DNA of 64,000 nt, from the NCBI GenBank assembly GCA_016710785.1, contig JADJUE010000006.1, positions 206,787-270,786 on the forward strand. Direction: 5' to 3'. The position numbers were made by a program, and so were the translations under genes. Shown here in pieces: positions 26,194-35,754 of this stretch. The notes beneath the pieces were generated by a model. It saw only the letters and a program-made list of their open reading frames with translations. It was not told the origin of the DNA and searched no databases. Positions within the stretch are counted from its first letter, which is position 1. Each line of letters begins with the position of its first letter. Source of the stretch: Candidatus Epilinea brevis (GTDB lineage: Bacteria > Chloroflexota > Anaerolineae > Epilineales > Epilineaceae).

Positions 26194-28482
26194 TCAGGCC
26201 CCCTCCACCCCTTCCATCCCCGCCGGCAGCGCTCGCGCATGCGCCACCACCAGCCGCTGCGTGGCGCGGGTGATGGCCACGTAGAGGTCGTTGGCCCCGC
26301 GCGATGAGCCCTCGAGGATGTCGGCCGGCTCCACCAGGATGACCACGTCCACCTCCAGGCCCTTGCTCTGCCGCGGCGAGAGCACCGCCACCGGCGCGTC
26401 GAGAGCGCCGTCGCCCTGGCCCACCGCGCCTTCGGGCAGGGCCGCGGCCAGCGCTGCGGCAAGCGGGCCGGCGGCCCAGGGGCCTGCGGCGGGAGCGATG
26501 ACCGCCATCCGCCGCTCGCCCAGGCCGTCGAACTCCGTCTGCGCGATGCCGGCCAGCGCCGCTAGGTCGCCGGCCTGCAGTCGGACCGCCCGCGGCGCTT
26601 CGCCCGCCCGCGCCGATTCCGGCGGCTGGGTGCTGATGCCGGCGGCCTTGAGCACCGCCGCCGCCACCACCATCACCGCCGCCGGCGTGCGGTAGTTCAC
26701 CGTCAGTTCCGCCAGCTTCCAGCGGTCCCCCACGTAGGGCTGCATCGTCTGGGCCCAGGAGTCGGCCCCCGCCGCCGCCGAGGTCTGGGCGATATCGCCC
26801 ACCAGGGTCATCGAGCGCGAGGGGCAGCGGCGCATCAAGAGCCGCCAGGCCATCGGGGACAGCTCCTGGGCCTCGTCGACCACGATGTGACCGAAGGCCC
26901 AGCTGCGGTCGCGTTCCGCGCGCTGCGCCACCGTCAGCTGCGGCCCCGTGTCGGCGAAGCGGTCCGCCAGGGCCTCGGCCGAGATCAGCGCTTCCGTGTC
27001 GCCGCCGGCGTAGCTGAGCGCGTCGCGGGCGAAGTCGACCTCCTGCTGCCGTCGCGCGGCGGTCAACCGCGCGGCCAGCTGCGCGGCCCGGTCGTCCTCG
27101 CCCAGCAGTTCGGCCGCCTCGTCCAGGATCGGGGCGTCCGAGATCGTCCAGCGCTCGGCCTCCTCTGGCGCACGCCAGAGCAGCCGGCGCTGGGCCGGAG
27201 AGAGGTCCGGGGCGGCGGCGGCCAGCAACTGCGGGTCCCGGTAGAGGTCGGCGATCAGGTCCTGCGGCCGCAGCTTCGTCCACGCCGCGTCGAGCGCTTC
27301 CCGCACATCGTCCGAATCCAGGAGGGCTTCCAGCAGGCCGGCGCGCTCTTCCGCGTCGGGGCGCGAACCGGGGGCGTCCTGCTCCGCCAGCAGCCCGACC
27401 ATGTGGTCCAGAAGGTGGCGCATGAACAGCGGGCGCGCCCCGTTATGGGGCTTGTTGCTCGAACGGGCATGTCGGATGGCCGCGTCGAAGGCCGCCGGCT
27501 GCACCTTGATGGCCGTGCCGTCGACATCCATGACCGTGACCGCTTCCGGCGTCCGCTGCCGCAGCCGTACCGCGTGGGCGACCATCTGGACCATCGCCAG
27601 GTCGCCCTTCAGGCCGGCGACCGGAGGCTCGTCCTCCAACTGGGCATCGACCCCCTGGAACAAGGTGCCCGGCGTGCGCATGACCACGCCTGTCTCTCCC
27701 AGGGCCGGCAGCACCCGTTCGATGTAGCGCAGGAAGACCGGGCTGGGGCCGACCATCAGGACGCCCGTGCGCGCCAGCCGGTCGCGATGGGTGTAGAGCA
27801 GGTAGGCCGCGCGGTGCAAGGCGACCACCGTCTTGCCCGTGCCCGGTCCGCCCTGTACCACCAGGACGCCGCGCAGGTCGGCGCGGATGATGCTGTCCTG
27901 CTCGGCCTGGATCGTGGCGATGATGTCGCCCATGCGTCCGGTACGTGCCGCCTGGACGGCCGCCAGCAGGGCGCCCTCGCCCACCAGGTGGCCGCGCTCC
28001 GCGTCGTCCAAGGCGTCCAGATCCAGCACGTCGTCTTCGACGGCCAGCACCATGCGGTCACGGGTGGTCAGGTGCCGCCGGCGCACCAGCTCGCCGGGAG
28101 CCTGCGCCGTCGCCTGGTAGAAGGCGCCGGCCACGGGCGCGCGCCAGTCGATGAGCATGGGCTCGAGATCTTCGTCCGCCAGCCCGATCCGCCCGATGTA
28201 CAGGCGGCTGCTGTCGCGCAGGTCCAGCCGGCCGAAGCACAGACGGTCATCGGCCCCCGCCAGGCTCGCCAGGCGCTCGCGGTACATGGCCACCATGGCG
28301 TCGCGCTCCGACATCCCCAGGGCCGTCCCGCCGGCATCCGCCCTCAGGGTGGCATCGAGCCGGGTCCGCAGCTCCGCGCGCACCTGGTCCAGCCGGGTGT
28401 AGATGACGTCCAGCTGCGTCTGCTCCGAGGCGATCTCGCGACTCTGATCGGCATGAGCGCCGGCCTGTTTCTGAGGGTTCAA
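26194..28482 (-). CDS. HelD/HelR-like superfamily 1 helicase (RNA polymerase recycling ATPase)
   Basis: The 762-residue protein matches the HelD/HelR family, which pries stalled or rifampicin-bound RNA polymerase from DNA. N-terminal coiled-coil residues (QTQLDVIYTRLDQVRAELRT) precede the FGRLDLRDSSRLYIGRIGL and LIDWRAPVAGAFY blocks typical of the family. Walker A is GGPGTGKT (211-218), Walker B is in HIVVDEAQELSPM, and motif VI-like DLYVAITRATQRLVV is near the end. The TTG start at 28482 has GGGAGG about 9 nt upstream. The length is normal and no frameshift is seen. It converges on selA across a 27-bp palindrome. Confidence 0.88.
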   Translation of the reverse strand: MNPQKQAGAHADQSREIASEQTQLDVIYTRLDQVRAELRTRLDATLRADAGGTALGMSERDAMVAMYRERLASLAGADDRLCFGRLDLRDSSRLYIGRIGLADEDLEPMLIDWRAPVAGAFYQATAQAPGELVRRRHLTTRDRMVLAVEDDVLDLDALDDAERGHLVGEGALLAAVQAARTGRMGDIIATIQAEQDSIIRADLRGVLVVQGGPGTGKTVVALHRAAYLLYTHRDRLARTGVLMVGPSPVFLRYIERVLPALGETGVVMRTPGTLFQGVDAQLEDEPPVAGLKGDLAMVQMVAHAVRLRQRTPEAVTVMDVDGTAIKVQPAAFDAAIRHARSSNKPHNGARPLFMRHLLDHMVGLLAEQDAPGSRPDAEERAGLLEALLDSDDVREALDAAWTKLRPQDLIADLYRDPQLLAAAAPDLSPAQRRLLWRAPEEAERWTISDAPILDEAAELLGEDDRAAQLAARLTAARRQQEVDFARDALSYAGGDTEALISAEALADRFADTGPQLTVAQRAERDRSWAFGHIVVDEAQELSPMAWRLLMRRCPSRSMTLVGDIAQTSAAAGADSWAQTMQPYVGDRWKLAELTVNYRTPAAVMVVAAAVLKAAGISTQPPESARAGEAPRAVRLQAGDLAALAGIAQTEFDGLGERRMAVIAPAAGPWAAGPLAAALAAALPEGAVGQGDGALDAPVAVLSPRQSKGLEVDVVILVEPADILEGSSRGANDLYVAITRATQRLVVAHARALPAGMEGVEGA

Positions 28483-28594
28483 GGTTGCTGCCTCCCGTGT
28501 TCATATGGCTTCAATTGGCCCGTGTTCAAATGGCCGGTCTCGTTCTGCGCGCCGAGTCGCTGCGGCGATGCTTTCAGCCGTTTCTTCCGACAAG

Positions 28595-29995
28595 TCATGC
28601 CGCCGCGGTTTCCTCTCGCAAGCGGTACACCGGCGAAAGCCGCAGCGACAAGCCCGCCGCCAGTACCGCGGCCGCTCCGCCGAGCAGGGTGGCGCGCAGG
28701 CCGATCACATCACCCAGCAGGCCGGCCGCGGCGGCGCCGGCCAGGCTGGCGGCGAAGTTCAAGGTGCGCAGGCTGGCATTCATTCGGCCCAGCAGGGCAT
28801 CGGGCGTCAGTCGCTGGCGCAGGCTGACGGCGGCCACCTCGTAGATGGTGATCGCCGGGTCGGTGATCAGCTGTTGGGCCACCATGAGGGCAATGCCCAA
28901 GGCGGCGGCGCTGGGCGCCAGGGGGATGAGCGTCTGGCCGAAGGCGGCTATGACCAGCAGCCATGCCAGCGCGCGGCCCAGGCCCAGGCGGGCGGTCACG
29001 CGGGAAGCCAGCAAGGCCCCCGCCAGGCTGCTCAGACCACCGACCGCGTAGACCATGCCCTGGCGCCCCGTGTCCACGCCCAGATCCTGGGTGACGAAGA
29101 GCATCCACACGGTGCCGCCGAAGCGGAAACCGAAGGCCAGCAGCATGCCCGCGGCCGCCAGTCCGCGCAGGGCCTGCTGCGCGGCCACGAAGCGCAGCCC
29201 TTCGGCCACCTCGGTCGCAAAGACCCGCCAGCCCAGCCGTCCCGCCGCGGGTTCCGCCGGCCCCGGATGCCCTAGTGGCGTCGGCTCCAGATCCAGATGT
29301 CCGGATGGCCCCTGCGGCTCAGCTGCGGTCGCCACATCTGATCCGGGGACTCCGCCCTGGGCCCTGCGTTGTGCGATGCCCCGCTGCGGGCCCCCGAGCC
29401 CCTCGCGGGCCCGGATGGCCAACACGAAGAGGGCCGACACCAGGAAGCTGAGGGCGTCCAGGGCCATGGCCCAGGGGGCGGTGAAACGGGCCACCAGCCA
29501 GCCTGCCGAGCCGAAGGCGGAGAACTCGGCCACAGCCGCCGAGGCGGTCAGCTTGCTGTTGCCCTCCAGCAGCTGCGCGCGGCTGACCAGGGTGGGCAGG
29601 TAGGCCTCATAGGCCACGTCGAAGCAGATCGTCGCCACCGCGCTGGCCGCCTGCACCGCCACCAGCAGCGGCAGGCTGAGCCAGCCGCCCAGGGCCGCGA
29701 CCGGCACCACTGCCAGCAGGGCGGCGCGCAGAAGGTCGCAGGCGATGAGCACCGGCCGCTTGGCCAGGCGGTCCACCCAGGCGCCGGCCGCCAGACCCAC
29801 CAAGAAGGCCGGCACCAGCTCGGCCGCCGCCAGCAAGGCCAGCTGCGCCGGCCGCGCGCCCAGGCCGATGGCCAGCCAAGGCAAGGCCAGCCGCGTGACC
29901 AGGCTGCCGTAGACCGAGATGGTCTGGCCGGCCCATAGCCGCACGAAGTCGCGATGGCGCCAGAGGGGGTAGGATGCGGCGGGGGAAGTTGGCAT
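28595..29995 (-). CDS. major facilitator superfamily transporter
   Basis: A 466-residue integral membrane protein with about 12 hydrophobic segments. It begins YPLWRHRDFVRLWAGQTISV, the usual opening of the MFS_3/enterobactin-exporter-like group. WVDRLAKRPVLIACDLLRA follows as the conserved loop after helix 2, then a hydrophilic central loop with GPQRGIAQRRAQGGVPG, and SSLAGALLASRVTARLGLGR in the second half. These carriers export drugs or metabolites; the substrate is unknown. The start is the ATG at 29995. The frame is open far upstream on the minus strand because it runs opposite nrdJ, but that extension is not coding. It is divergent from nrdJ. Confidence 0.85.
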   Translation of the reverse strand: MPTSPAASYPLWRHRDFVRLWAGQTISVYGSLVTRLALPWLAIGLGARPAQLALLAAAELVPAFLVGLAAGAWVDRLAKRPVLIACDLLRAALLAVVPVAALGGWLSLPLLVAVQAASAVATICFDVAYEAYLPTLVSRAQLLEGNSKLTASAAVAEFSAFGSAGWLVARFTAPWAMALDALSFLVSALFVLAIRAREGLGGPQRGIAQRRAQGGVPGSDVATAAEPQGPSGHLDLEPTPLGHPGPAEPAAGRLGWRVFATEVAEGLRFVAAQQALRGLAAAGMLLAFGFRFGGTVWMLFVTQDLGVDTGRQGMVYAVGGLSSLAGALLASRVTARLGLGRALAWLLVIAAFGQTLIPLAPSAAALGIALMVAQQLITDPAITIYEVAAVSLRQRLTPDALLGRMNASLRTLNFAASLAGAAAAGLLGDVIGLRATLLGGAAAVLAAGLSLRLSPVYRLREETAAA

Positions 29996-30068
29996 GAGCG
30001 GGCAATGATAGCGGGTTCCCCCGGCCCCCGGGTTCCCCGGTCGCGACCCCTTTTCATCCCCTAGACCG

Positions 30069-30098
30069 TTGACCCGGCCCCGCCCGCGGGAGTAGACT
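30069..30098 (+). promoter_or_regulatory. sigma-70-type promoter for nrdJ
   Basis: TTGACC (30069-30074) and TAGACT (30093-30098) are separated by 18 bp. They lie about 75 bp before the proposed nrdJ start and face the right way. No NrdR box or B12 riboswitch was recognised. Confidence 0.55.
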
Positions 30099-30170
30099 CC
30101 GGATCCAGGTGCCGGACCGGCGCGGTCAATGTCGATATCACAGGCTGAACATCCCGAAACGGAGTGTCCC

Positions 30171-32749
30171 ATGTTGGAAACGATCCAGGCGCCCGCGGCC
30201 GATCCCGCGCGGCCGACCGATGCCGTGGCCCTTTCTGACACCTTGCCGCTGACCGACACCTTGCCGCTGACCGACACCGTGCAGTGCCGCTGACCGACAA
30301 CGCCCGCGCCATCCTGCTCAAGCGCTACGTGCGCCGTGGTCCGGACGGCCGGCCGGTGGAGACCCCCGAGGAGATGTTCCGCCGCGTGGCGCGGGCCGTC
30401 GCCGCGGCCGAGACCGAGCTGGGCGGGGATGCGGCGGCGGCTGAGCAGGACTTCACCCAGCTGCTCACCCAGCTGCGCTTCTTCCCCAACTCGCCCACCT
30501 TCACCGGTGCGGGCACCCCCTTGGGGCAGTTGGCCGCCTGCTTTGTGCTGCCCATCACCGACGACATGGGCCGCGATCCGGCCGGCATCTTCCAGACCCT
30601 GCGCGACGCCGCCCTCATCCAGCAGACCGGCGGCGGCAACGGCTTCGGCTTCTCGCGGCTGCGCCCCCAGGGCGGTTGGGTGCACAGCACCGCCGGGCGC
30701 GCCACCGGGCCGATCGGCTTCCTCAAGGTGTACGACGCGGCCTTCGGCGAGATCGCCCAGGGAGGCACGCGGCGCGGAGCCAACATGGCCGTGCTGCGCG
30801 TGGACCATCCGGACATCGAGGCATTCATCACCTGCAAGACCGACGAGCAGGCCATCACCAACTTCAACATCTCGGTGGGCATCACCGACGCCTTCATGGT
30901 CGCCGTGCGTGATGACGGGCCCTGGGAGCTGCGCTTCATCGACCTGGAGGCCCCCGCCGCCCGCGGCTTCAAGGGCACCCTGGAGGAGGCGGAGCGGGCC
31001 GGGATCCCCATCAAGGTCCACCGCCGCCTGCGGGCCCGCGACCTGTTCGAGCAGATCGTCCGTCAGGCGCATCACAACGGCGAGCCCGGCCTGCTCTTCC
31101 TGGATGCCGCCAACCGCGCCAACCCCGTCCCGCACCGCTACACCCTGGAGGCCACCAACCCCTGCGGCGAGCAATGGCTGGGCCCCTATGAGAACTGCTG
31201 CCTGGGCTCCATCAACCTCGCCCGGCACCTGCGGGAGACGCCCGCCGGAATGCGCGTGGACTGGGACCTCCTGCGTACGACCGTGACGTCGTCCACGCGT
31301 TTTCTGGATGACGTGGTGACCGCCAACGCCTACGTGCCGGCCGTGCCGCGCCTCCGGCAGGCGGCCCTGGACGCCCGACGCATCGGCCTGGGCATCATGG
31401 GCCTGGGCGACCTGCTGTACGGGTTGGGGGTGGCCTACGATGCGCCGGAGGGCCGCGACCTGGCCGGCCAGGTGATGGCCTTCGTCCGCTTCCACGCCAT
31501 GCGTGCCTCCATCGACCTGGCCGCCGAGCGCGGGCCCTTCCCGGCCATCGAGGGCAGCCTCTACGACCCGGCGGATCTGCGTTGGACGCCGCCTCGACCG
31601 CTGGAAGCCTTCAGCGGCGACTGGGGACGGCCGGAACTGGCCTGGTCGGAGATCCTGGAGGGCATCCGGCGCCATGGCATCCGCAATGCCGCGCAGACCA
31701 CGGTCGCGCCCACCGGGACCATCGCCACCGTCGCCGGCTGCGAGGCCTATGGCTGCGAGCCGGTCTTCGCCCTGGCCTACCAGCGCCATGTGGTGGATGC
31801 CGACGCCGCCGGCGATGGGCGCACCACCCTGACCTATGGCAGCCCCCTCTTCGAGCGGGCCCTCCGGTCCGCGGGTCTGGACGCCTCGGCGCGCGAATCC
31901 GTGCTGGCGGAAGTGCTGCGCAGTGGCAGCTGCCAGGGCGAGACGGCCTTGCCCGAAGCCCTCCGCCGGACCTTCGTCGTCTCCAGCGACGTGGCGCCCA
32001 TGGACCACGTGCTGATGCAGGCCACCGTCCAGGCCTTCGTCGACAACGCCATCTCCAAGACCATCAACTTCCCGGCCGGGGCCACCGAGGAACAGGTGGC
32101 CGAGGTCTATGGCCAGGCCTGGGAGCTGGGCTGCAAGGGCCTGACGGTCTATGTGACCGGCTCTCGCGACAAGGTGGTGCTGGAGACCCGCGCGACCCAG
32201 TCTGCCCGGCAGCAGCCGACGGCAGCCGACGCGCCGGCCCCCGCCGGTGGGCTGATCGCCAAGCGGTCGCGGCCGCGGCGGCTGGTCGGCAGCACCACGG
32301 TGGTCGAGACCCCCTTGGGCAAGGCCTTCGTCACCGTCAACGAGCAGGGCGAGGGCCAACCCTTCGAGGTCTTCCTGAACGTGGGCAAGGCCGGCTCCGA
32401 CACCGCGGCCGTGGCGGAGGCGATCGGGCGCTTGATCACCTTGCTGCTGCGCCTGCCCTCGCTGATGGACCCGCTTTCCCGCCTGCGCCAGGTGGCCTCG
32501 CAGTTGCGCGGCATCGGTGGCGGGCGCCCCCTGGGCTATGGCGCGCAGCGGGTGCGCAGCCTGCCGGACGGCGTGGCTCAGGCCTTGGGCGAGTACCTGC
32601 TTGAAGCCGGCGCGGCATCCGCGGCGGATACCGCGGACCCGGCGGCGGCGGCGCGCATCGGCGATCTCTGCCCGGATTGCGGCGAGGCGGCGGTGGTCAA
32701 CGACGAGGGCTGCCGGCATTGCACCGCTTGCGGGTTCAGTGAATGCTGA
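30171..32749 (+). CDS. nrdJ: adenosylcobalamin-dependent (class II) ribonucleoside-diphosphate reductase
   Basis: The protein of about 857 residues makes deoxyribonucleotides using B12. Characteristic blocks include FFPNSPTFTGAGTPLGQLAA, LIQQTGGGNGFGFSRLRPQG, GGTRRGANMAVLRVDHPDIE, ATNPCGEQWLGPYENCCLGS, APTGTIATVAGCEAYGCEP and DNAISKTINFPAGATEEQV. A C-terminal zinc-ribbon-like tail has CPDCG and CRHCTAC. The best start is the ATG at 30171 (GGAG 7 nt upstream), which reads MLETIQAPAADP and then LPLTDT repeats. Five extra bases (30279-30283) then shift the frame into the body. Without this, translation would begin at GTG 30284. Its stop overlaps the next gene. Confidence 0.94.
30243..30301 (+). 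repeat. 18-bp tandem repeat at the nrdJ N-terminus
   Basis: TTGCCGCTGACCGACACC occurs at 30243-30260 and 30261-30278. A near-copy follows at 30284-30301 after a 5-nt insert (30279-30283). It encodes LPLTDT units, and the insert destroys the frame. Confidence 0.85.
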
Positions 32750-33795
32750 CGCGCCGCCGCCTGCACTGGTACAAGCTGCCCCTCTTCGCCTTCAGTCTCT
32801 TCTGCTTCATCCTGGCCATCACCCTGATGAAGGACGGCGCTCGCAGTCTGGCGCCCCTGGTGCAGCAGCGCCTGCATGTACAGGGGTTCGCGGATGCCCT
32901 GGGCTTCGGTTGGCTGGCCAGCTACCTGGTGATGAGCGGCTCGCCCGTGGCCGCCACGGCCATGACCTTCCTGGATCAGGGCATCGTGGATCGCTTCGGA
33001 GCCTACGGGATGATCGTCGGCAGTCGCATGGGGGCCAGCTTCATCGTCCTCTTCATCGGCTTCCTGTACATCCTGCGTGGCCGCAGCCGCATGGCCGGCC
33101 TCTCGATGGGGCTGCTCAGCCTGGCCGTGGCCTGGTCCATCCAGCTGCCGGCCATCCCCGTGGGCTTGAGCCTGCTGGCCAGCGGGCGCCTGGACGGCTT
33201 GCAGCTGGGCGGCGGCGCCGACCTGAAGGGCCTCTTCGACATCGTCCTGGACCCTGTCAGCCAGACCCTGCGCGGCCTGCTGCCCGACTGGGGCGTCTTC
33301 TTGATGGGGCTGGCCCTGATCCTGGGCAGCTTCAACCTGCTCGACCGCTGCCTGCCGCAGATGAGCCTGAAGGAGAGCCAGGTAGGCGGTCTGGGGCGCT
33401 ACGCCTACAAGCCCTGGGTCATGTTCACCCTGGGCAGCCTGGTGACCCTGATCAGCATGTCTGTCAGCGTCAGCCTGGGCCTGCTGGTGCCCCTGTCCGA
33501 GCGCGGCCTGGTGCGGCGGGAGAACGTGGCGCCCTACATCATGGGCGCCAACATCACCACCTTCATCGACACCCTGCTGGTGGCGGTGCTGGTCCAGAAC
33601 CCTGACGCCTTCACCGTGGTCCTCACCGAGATGCTCTCTCTGGGCGTGGTGGCCCTGCTGGTGCTGGTCATCCGCTATTCGGTCTACGAGCGCGCCCTGC
33701 TGCGAGCGGTCGACTGGGTGCTGTTCAGCCGCGGCCACCTGGCGGCCTTCATGTTCAGCCTCTTCGTGGTGCCCGTCATCCTCCTGGCCTTCTGA
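32743..33795 (+). CDS. Na/Pi-cotransporter-like membrane protein
   Basis: The 350-residue integral membrane protein overlaps the end of nrdJ by 7 bp. It has about eight hydrophobic segments, including LPLFAFSLFCFILAITLMKD, GSRMGASFIVLFIGFLYILR, LISMSVSVSLGLLVPLSERG and a C-terminal FMFSLFVVPVILLAF. The NVAPYIMGANITTFIDTLLV block resembles the 'GANIGTT' repeat of the Na+/phosphate symporter family (PF02690), and the earlier YLVMSGSPVAATAMTFLDQG matches its first repeat. The substrate is therefore probably phosphate or a related anion, imported with Na+. This is a family-based inference. The universal stress protein gene follows 21 bp downstream. Confidence 0.7.
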   Translation: MLTRRRLHWYKLPLFAFSLFCFILAITLMKDGARSLAPLVQQRLHVQGFADALGFGWLASYLVMSGSPVAATAMTFLDQGIVDRFGAYGMIVGSRMGASFIVLFIGFLYILRGRSRMAGLSMGLLSLAVAWSIQLPAIPVGLSLLASGRLDGLQLGGGADLKGLFDIVLDPVSQTLRGLLPDWGVFLMGLALILGSFNLLDRCLPQMSLKESQVGGLGRYAYKPWVMFTLGSLVTLISMSVSVSLGLLVPLSERGLVRRENVAPYIMGANITTFIDTLLVAVLVQNPDAFTVVLTEMLSLGVVALLVLVIRYSVYERALLRAVDWVLFSRGHLAAFMFSLFVVPVILLAF

Positions 33796-33816
33796 GCCAG
33801 CCGCAAGGAGCGACCC

Positions 33817-34731
33817 ATGCCCATCCGCGTCCTGGCCGCCACCGGCGGCTCCACCCATTCCGAGCTGGCCCTGAAGCTGGGCGCCGAGCTGGCGGCGACC
33901 CGCGGCGCGGCCCTGACGGCCCTGACCGTGGTCAAGGAAGGCGACCCCGCCTGGAAGGCCACGGGCATTCTCAGCCATGCCCGCGAGGTGTTGGGCGAAC
34001 GGCTGCCGGCGGGCAGCTGGCGCGAGGAGCGGCGGGTGGGGCATCCGGCGGAGGAGATCATCGCCGTGGCGGAGGAGGGGAACTACGACCTGGTGCTGCT
34101 CGGCGAGCGGCAGCACCATCGGCTGATGACCCGCTTCTTCCTGGGGTCCACGGCGGCGCGGGTGGTCGAGCACGCGCCTTGCCCGGTGGTGGTGGTCAAG
34201 GGCCGGGTGGGGCCGATCGATCGCCTCCTGCTCTGCGACAGCGGGGTCCAGGAGGCGCCGCTGGTGGACCAGCTGGTGGCGCGCCTGCCGGAGCTGCTGC
34301 GGGGCGCGCGGGCGGTCACCGTCCTGCACGTGATGAGCCAGATGCCGGCCGGTCCGGCGGTGGAGGACGGCAGCGGTCTGGAGGCGCAGGCCGCAGACCT
34401 CATCGCTGGGCAGGACGAGACGGGGCGGGTGCTCAGCCGTGACCAGCAGCTGCTGAGCGCTGTCGGCGTGACGCCGCGCTTGAAGGTGCGCCACGGCCTG
34501 GTGGCGCCCGAGCTGGCCGCCGAGGCAGCGGAGATGGGCGCCGACCTGGTGGTGATCGGCGCCCATCGCGGCGCAGGCTGGCGGCGTATCCTGCTGAGCG
34601 ATCTGGCGCACGAGATCCTCGCCACCCTCGATCGGCCGGTGTTGGTGATGCGCGCTCCGGGCGCCGCGGATCGCGAGGAATCGGATCGCGAGGCGGGGGC
34701 AGAGGAATCGGATCGCGAGGCGGGGGCATAG
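33817..34731 (+). CDS. tandem universal stress protein (two UspA domains)
   Basis: The 304-residue cytoplasmic protein carries two UspA folds. The first (residues 1-130) ends with LVLLGERQHHRLMTRFFLGS and VVEHAPCPVVVVKG. The second ends with DLVVIGAHRGAGWRRILLSD then ILATLDRPVLVMRA. The G-2x-G-9x-G-S/T nucleotide-binding pattern is only approximate in both, so ATP binding is uncertain. A good ribosome site (AAGGAG) precedes the ATG at 33817. It directly follows the Na/Pi-type transporter gene, a common pairing in which Usp proteins may tune transport. The last 18 residues are a duplicated EESDREAGA encoded by a 27-bp tandem repeat. Confidence 0.86.
   Translation: MPIRVLAATGGSTHSELALKLGAELAATRGAALTALTVVKEGDPAWKATGILSHAREVLGERLPAGSWREERRVGHPAEEIIAVAEEGNYDLVLLGERQHHRLMTRFFLGSTAARVVEHAPCPVVVVKGRVGPIDRLLLCDSGVQEAPLVDQLVARLPELLRGARAVTVLHVMSQMPAGPAVEDGSGLEAQAADLIAGQDETGRVLSRDQQLLSAVGVTPRLKVRHGLVAPELAAEAAEMGADLVVIGAHRGAGWRRILLSDLAHEILATLDRPVLVMRAPGAADREESDREAGAEESDREAGA
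34675..34728 (+). repeat. 27-bp tandem duplication at the end of the usp gene
   Basis: Two exact copies (34675-34701 and 34702-34728) encode EESDREAGA twice, immediately before the stop codon. Confidence 0.9.
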
Positions 34732-34785
34732 GCCGTCCCGCCCGGCTTCAGCGCCGTCCGGGCCTGGCAGAACCGCCCCTAACGA

Positions 34786-34838
34786 AACGATCGGTGATCG
34801 TTCAGCTCCTGGCTCCCACCTACGCCTCGCGCTATACT
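34786..34838 (+). promoter_or_regulatory. putative operator and -10 box before the YIP1 gene
   Basis: AACGATC (34786-34792) and GATCGTT (34796-34802) form an inverted repeat with a 3-nt centre. TATACT (34833-34838) lies 31 bp further on. No convincing -35 is seen; the dyad would lie at or just upstream of the -35 position, suitable for an activator or repressor. Confidence 0.45.
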
Positions 34839-34913
34839 CGCCCCGCCCCCGCCTCGGCAGAATCCGCCGTAGCCGGGCCCAGCACACCGCGTCGCCACCC
34901 TCCGGAGCCCCCC

Positions 34914-35729
34914 ATGGCCTTCGACGAATCAGACCTGGACGCCATCGAGCAGCCCCCCACGCCGGCCGACGTGGCGCGTCTGAAGCCCTGGCAGCTGCTC
35001 TGGGATTGCATTACCGGCCCCGTCGCCGCCATGGGTCGCCTCGCGGAGCATCCCGGCTGGCGGCGCTGGGTCTGGCCCCTGGGCCTGTTGGCGCTGCTCA
35101 ACCTGGGCACCTTCGCGCTGCAGACCCCCATGCGCGGCCGTCTGGCCGGCGCCCTCATCCAGGCGCAGCTGGCGAAGGCTCAGGTGCAGATGGGCGACGC
35201 TGGGGCGGCGGGCGGCGCCGTGATGGCCAGCGGCGTGACCGGGGGCATGAACCTGGTGCAGACCATCTTCGGCGTGGTGGGCATACCCCTGGGCATCTTG
35301 CTGGGCACCCTGTTGACAGCCGCCATCCTGCATTTCGTGGGTACGGTGCTGGGCGGGCAGCAGGCTTTCGGGCAGGTGTTCACCGTGGCCGCCTGGGCCA
35401 AGGCGCCGCTGATCCTGGGCGCGGTGGTCAAGCTGGCCGGCGCCGCGGCAGGCAACTTCGACATGAGCCCCGCAGGCCTCTCCGGCCTGGTGGCCCAGGA
35501 CCCTTTCGGCGACGACCCAGCTGTGGGCAGCTACCTGGGTCCGCTCCTGGGGCAGATCGAGCTGTGGAACCTGTGGTACCTGGCGCTCTTGGCCGTGGCG
35601 GTGCTGGCGGTCTCGCGGGTGTCCAAGGGCAAGGCCCTGGGCGCCGTGGCCCTGCTCGTGGGCATGCGCGTCCTGGCCGGCGCGGCCGGGGTGGCCATCG
35701 GCAACCTTGTCGGCAACTTCGGGCAATAG
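34914..35729 (+). CDS. YIP1-family membrane protein
   Basis: The 271-residue protein starts at ATG 34914 with CCGGAG about 8 nt upstream. An acidic N-terminus (FDESDLDAIEQPPTPADVAR) is followed by about five hydrophobic segments: VWPLGLLALLNLGTFALQTP, IFGVVGIPLGILLGTLLTAA, QVFTVAAWAKAPLILGAVVK, LWYLALLAVAVLAVSRVSKG and ALGAVALLVGMRVLAGAAGV. The pattern and the FGQVFTVAAWAKAPLILGAV block are those of the YIP1 family, whose bacterial role is poorly known. It is 25 bp before a MacB-type ATPase gene and likely in the same operon, as in other Chloroflexota. Confidence 0.75.
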   Translation: MAFDESDLDAIEQPPTPADVARLKPWQLLWDCITGPVAAMGRLAEHPGWRRWVWPLGLLALLNLGTFALQTPMRGRLAGALIQAQLAKAQVQMGDAGAAGGAVMASGVTGGMNLVQTIFGVVGIPLGILLGTLLTAAILHFVGTVLGGQQAFGQVFTVAAWAKAPLILGAVVKLAGAAAGNFDMSPAGLSGLVAQDPFGDDPAVGSYLGPLLGQIELWNLWYLALLAVAVLAVSRVSKGKALGAVALLVGMRVLAGAAGVAIGNLVGNFGQ

Positions 35730-35754
35730 GCCCCGGCCCCCGATCGACCGCGTC

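Noticed and set aside
29996..30170. Cobalamin riboswitch or NrdR box upstream of nrdJ
   Set aside because: Expected for a class II reductase in some bacteria, but no B12-box-like sequence or NrdR palindrome could be recognised.
28595..32719. A minus-strand open frame of 1,374 codons
   Set aside because: Only the part up to 29995 is the MFS gene. The rest runs opposite nrdJ and is a GC-driven empty frame with no family content.
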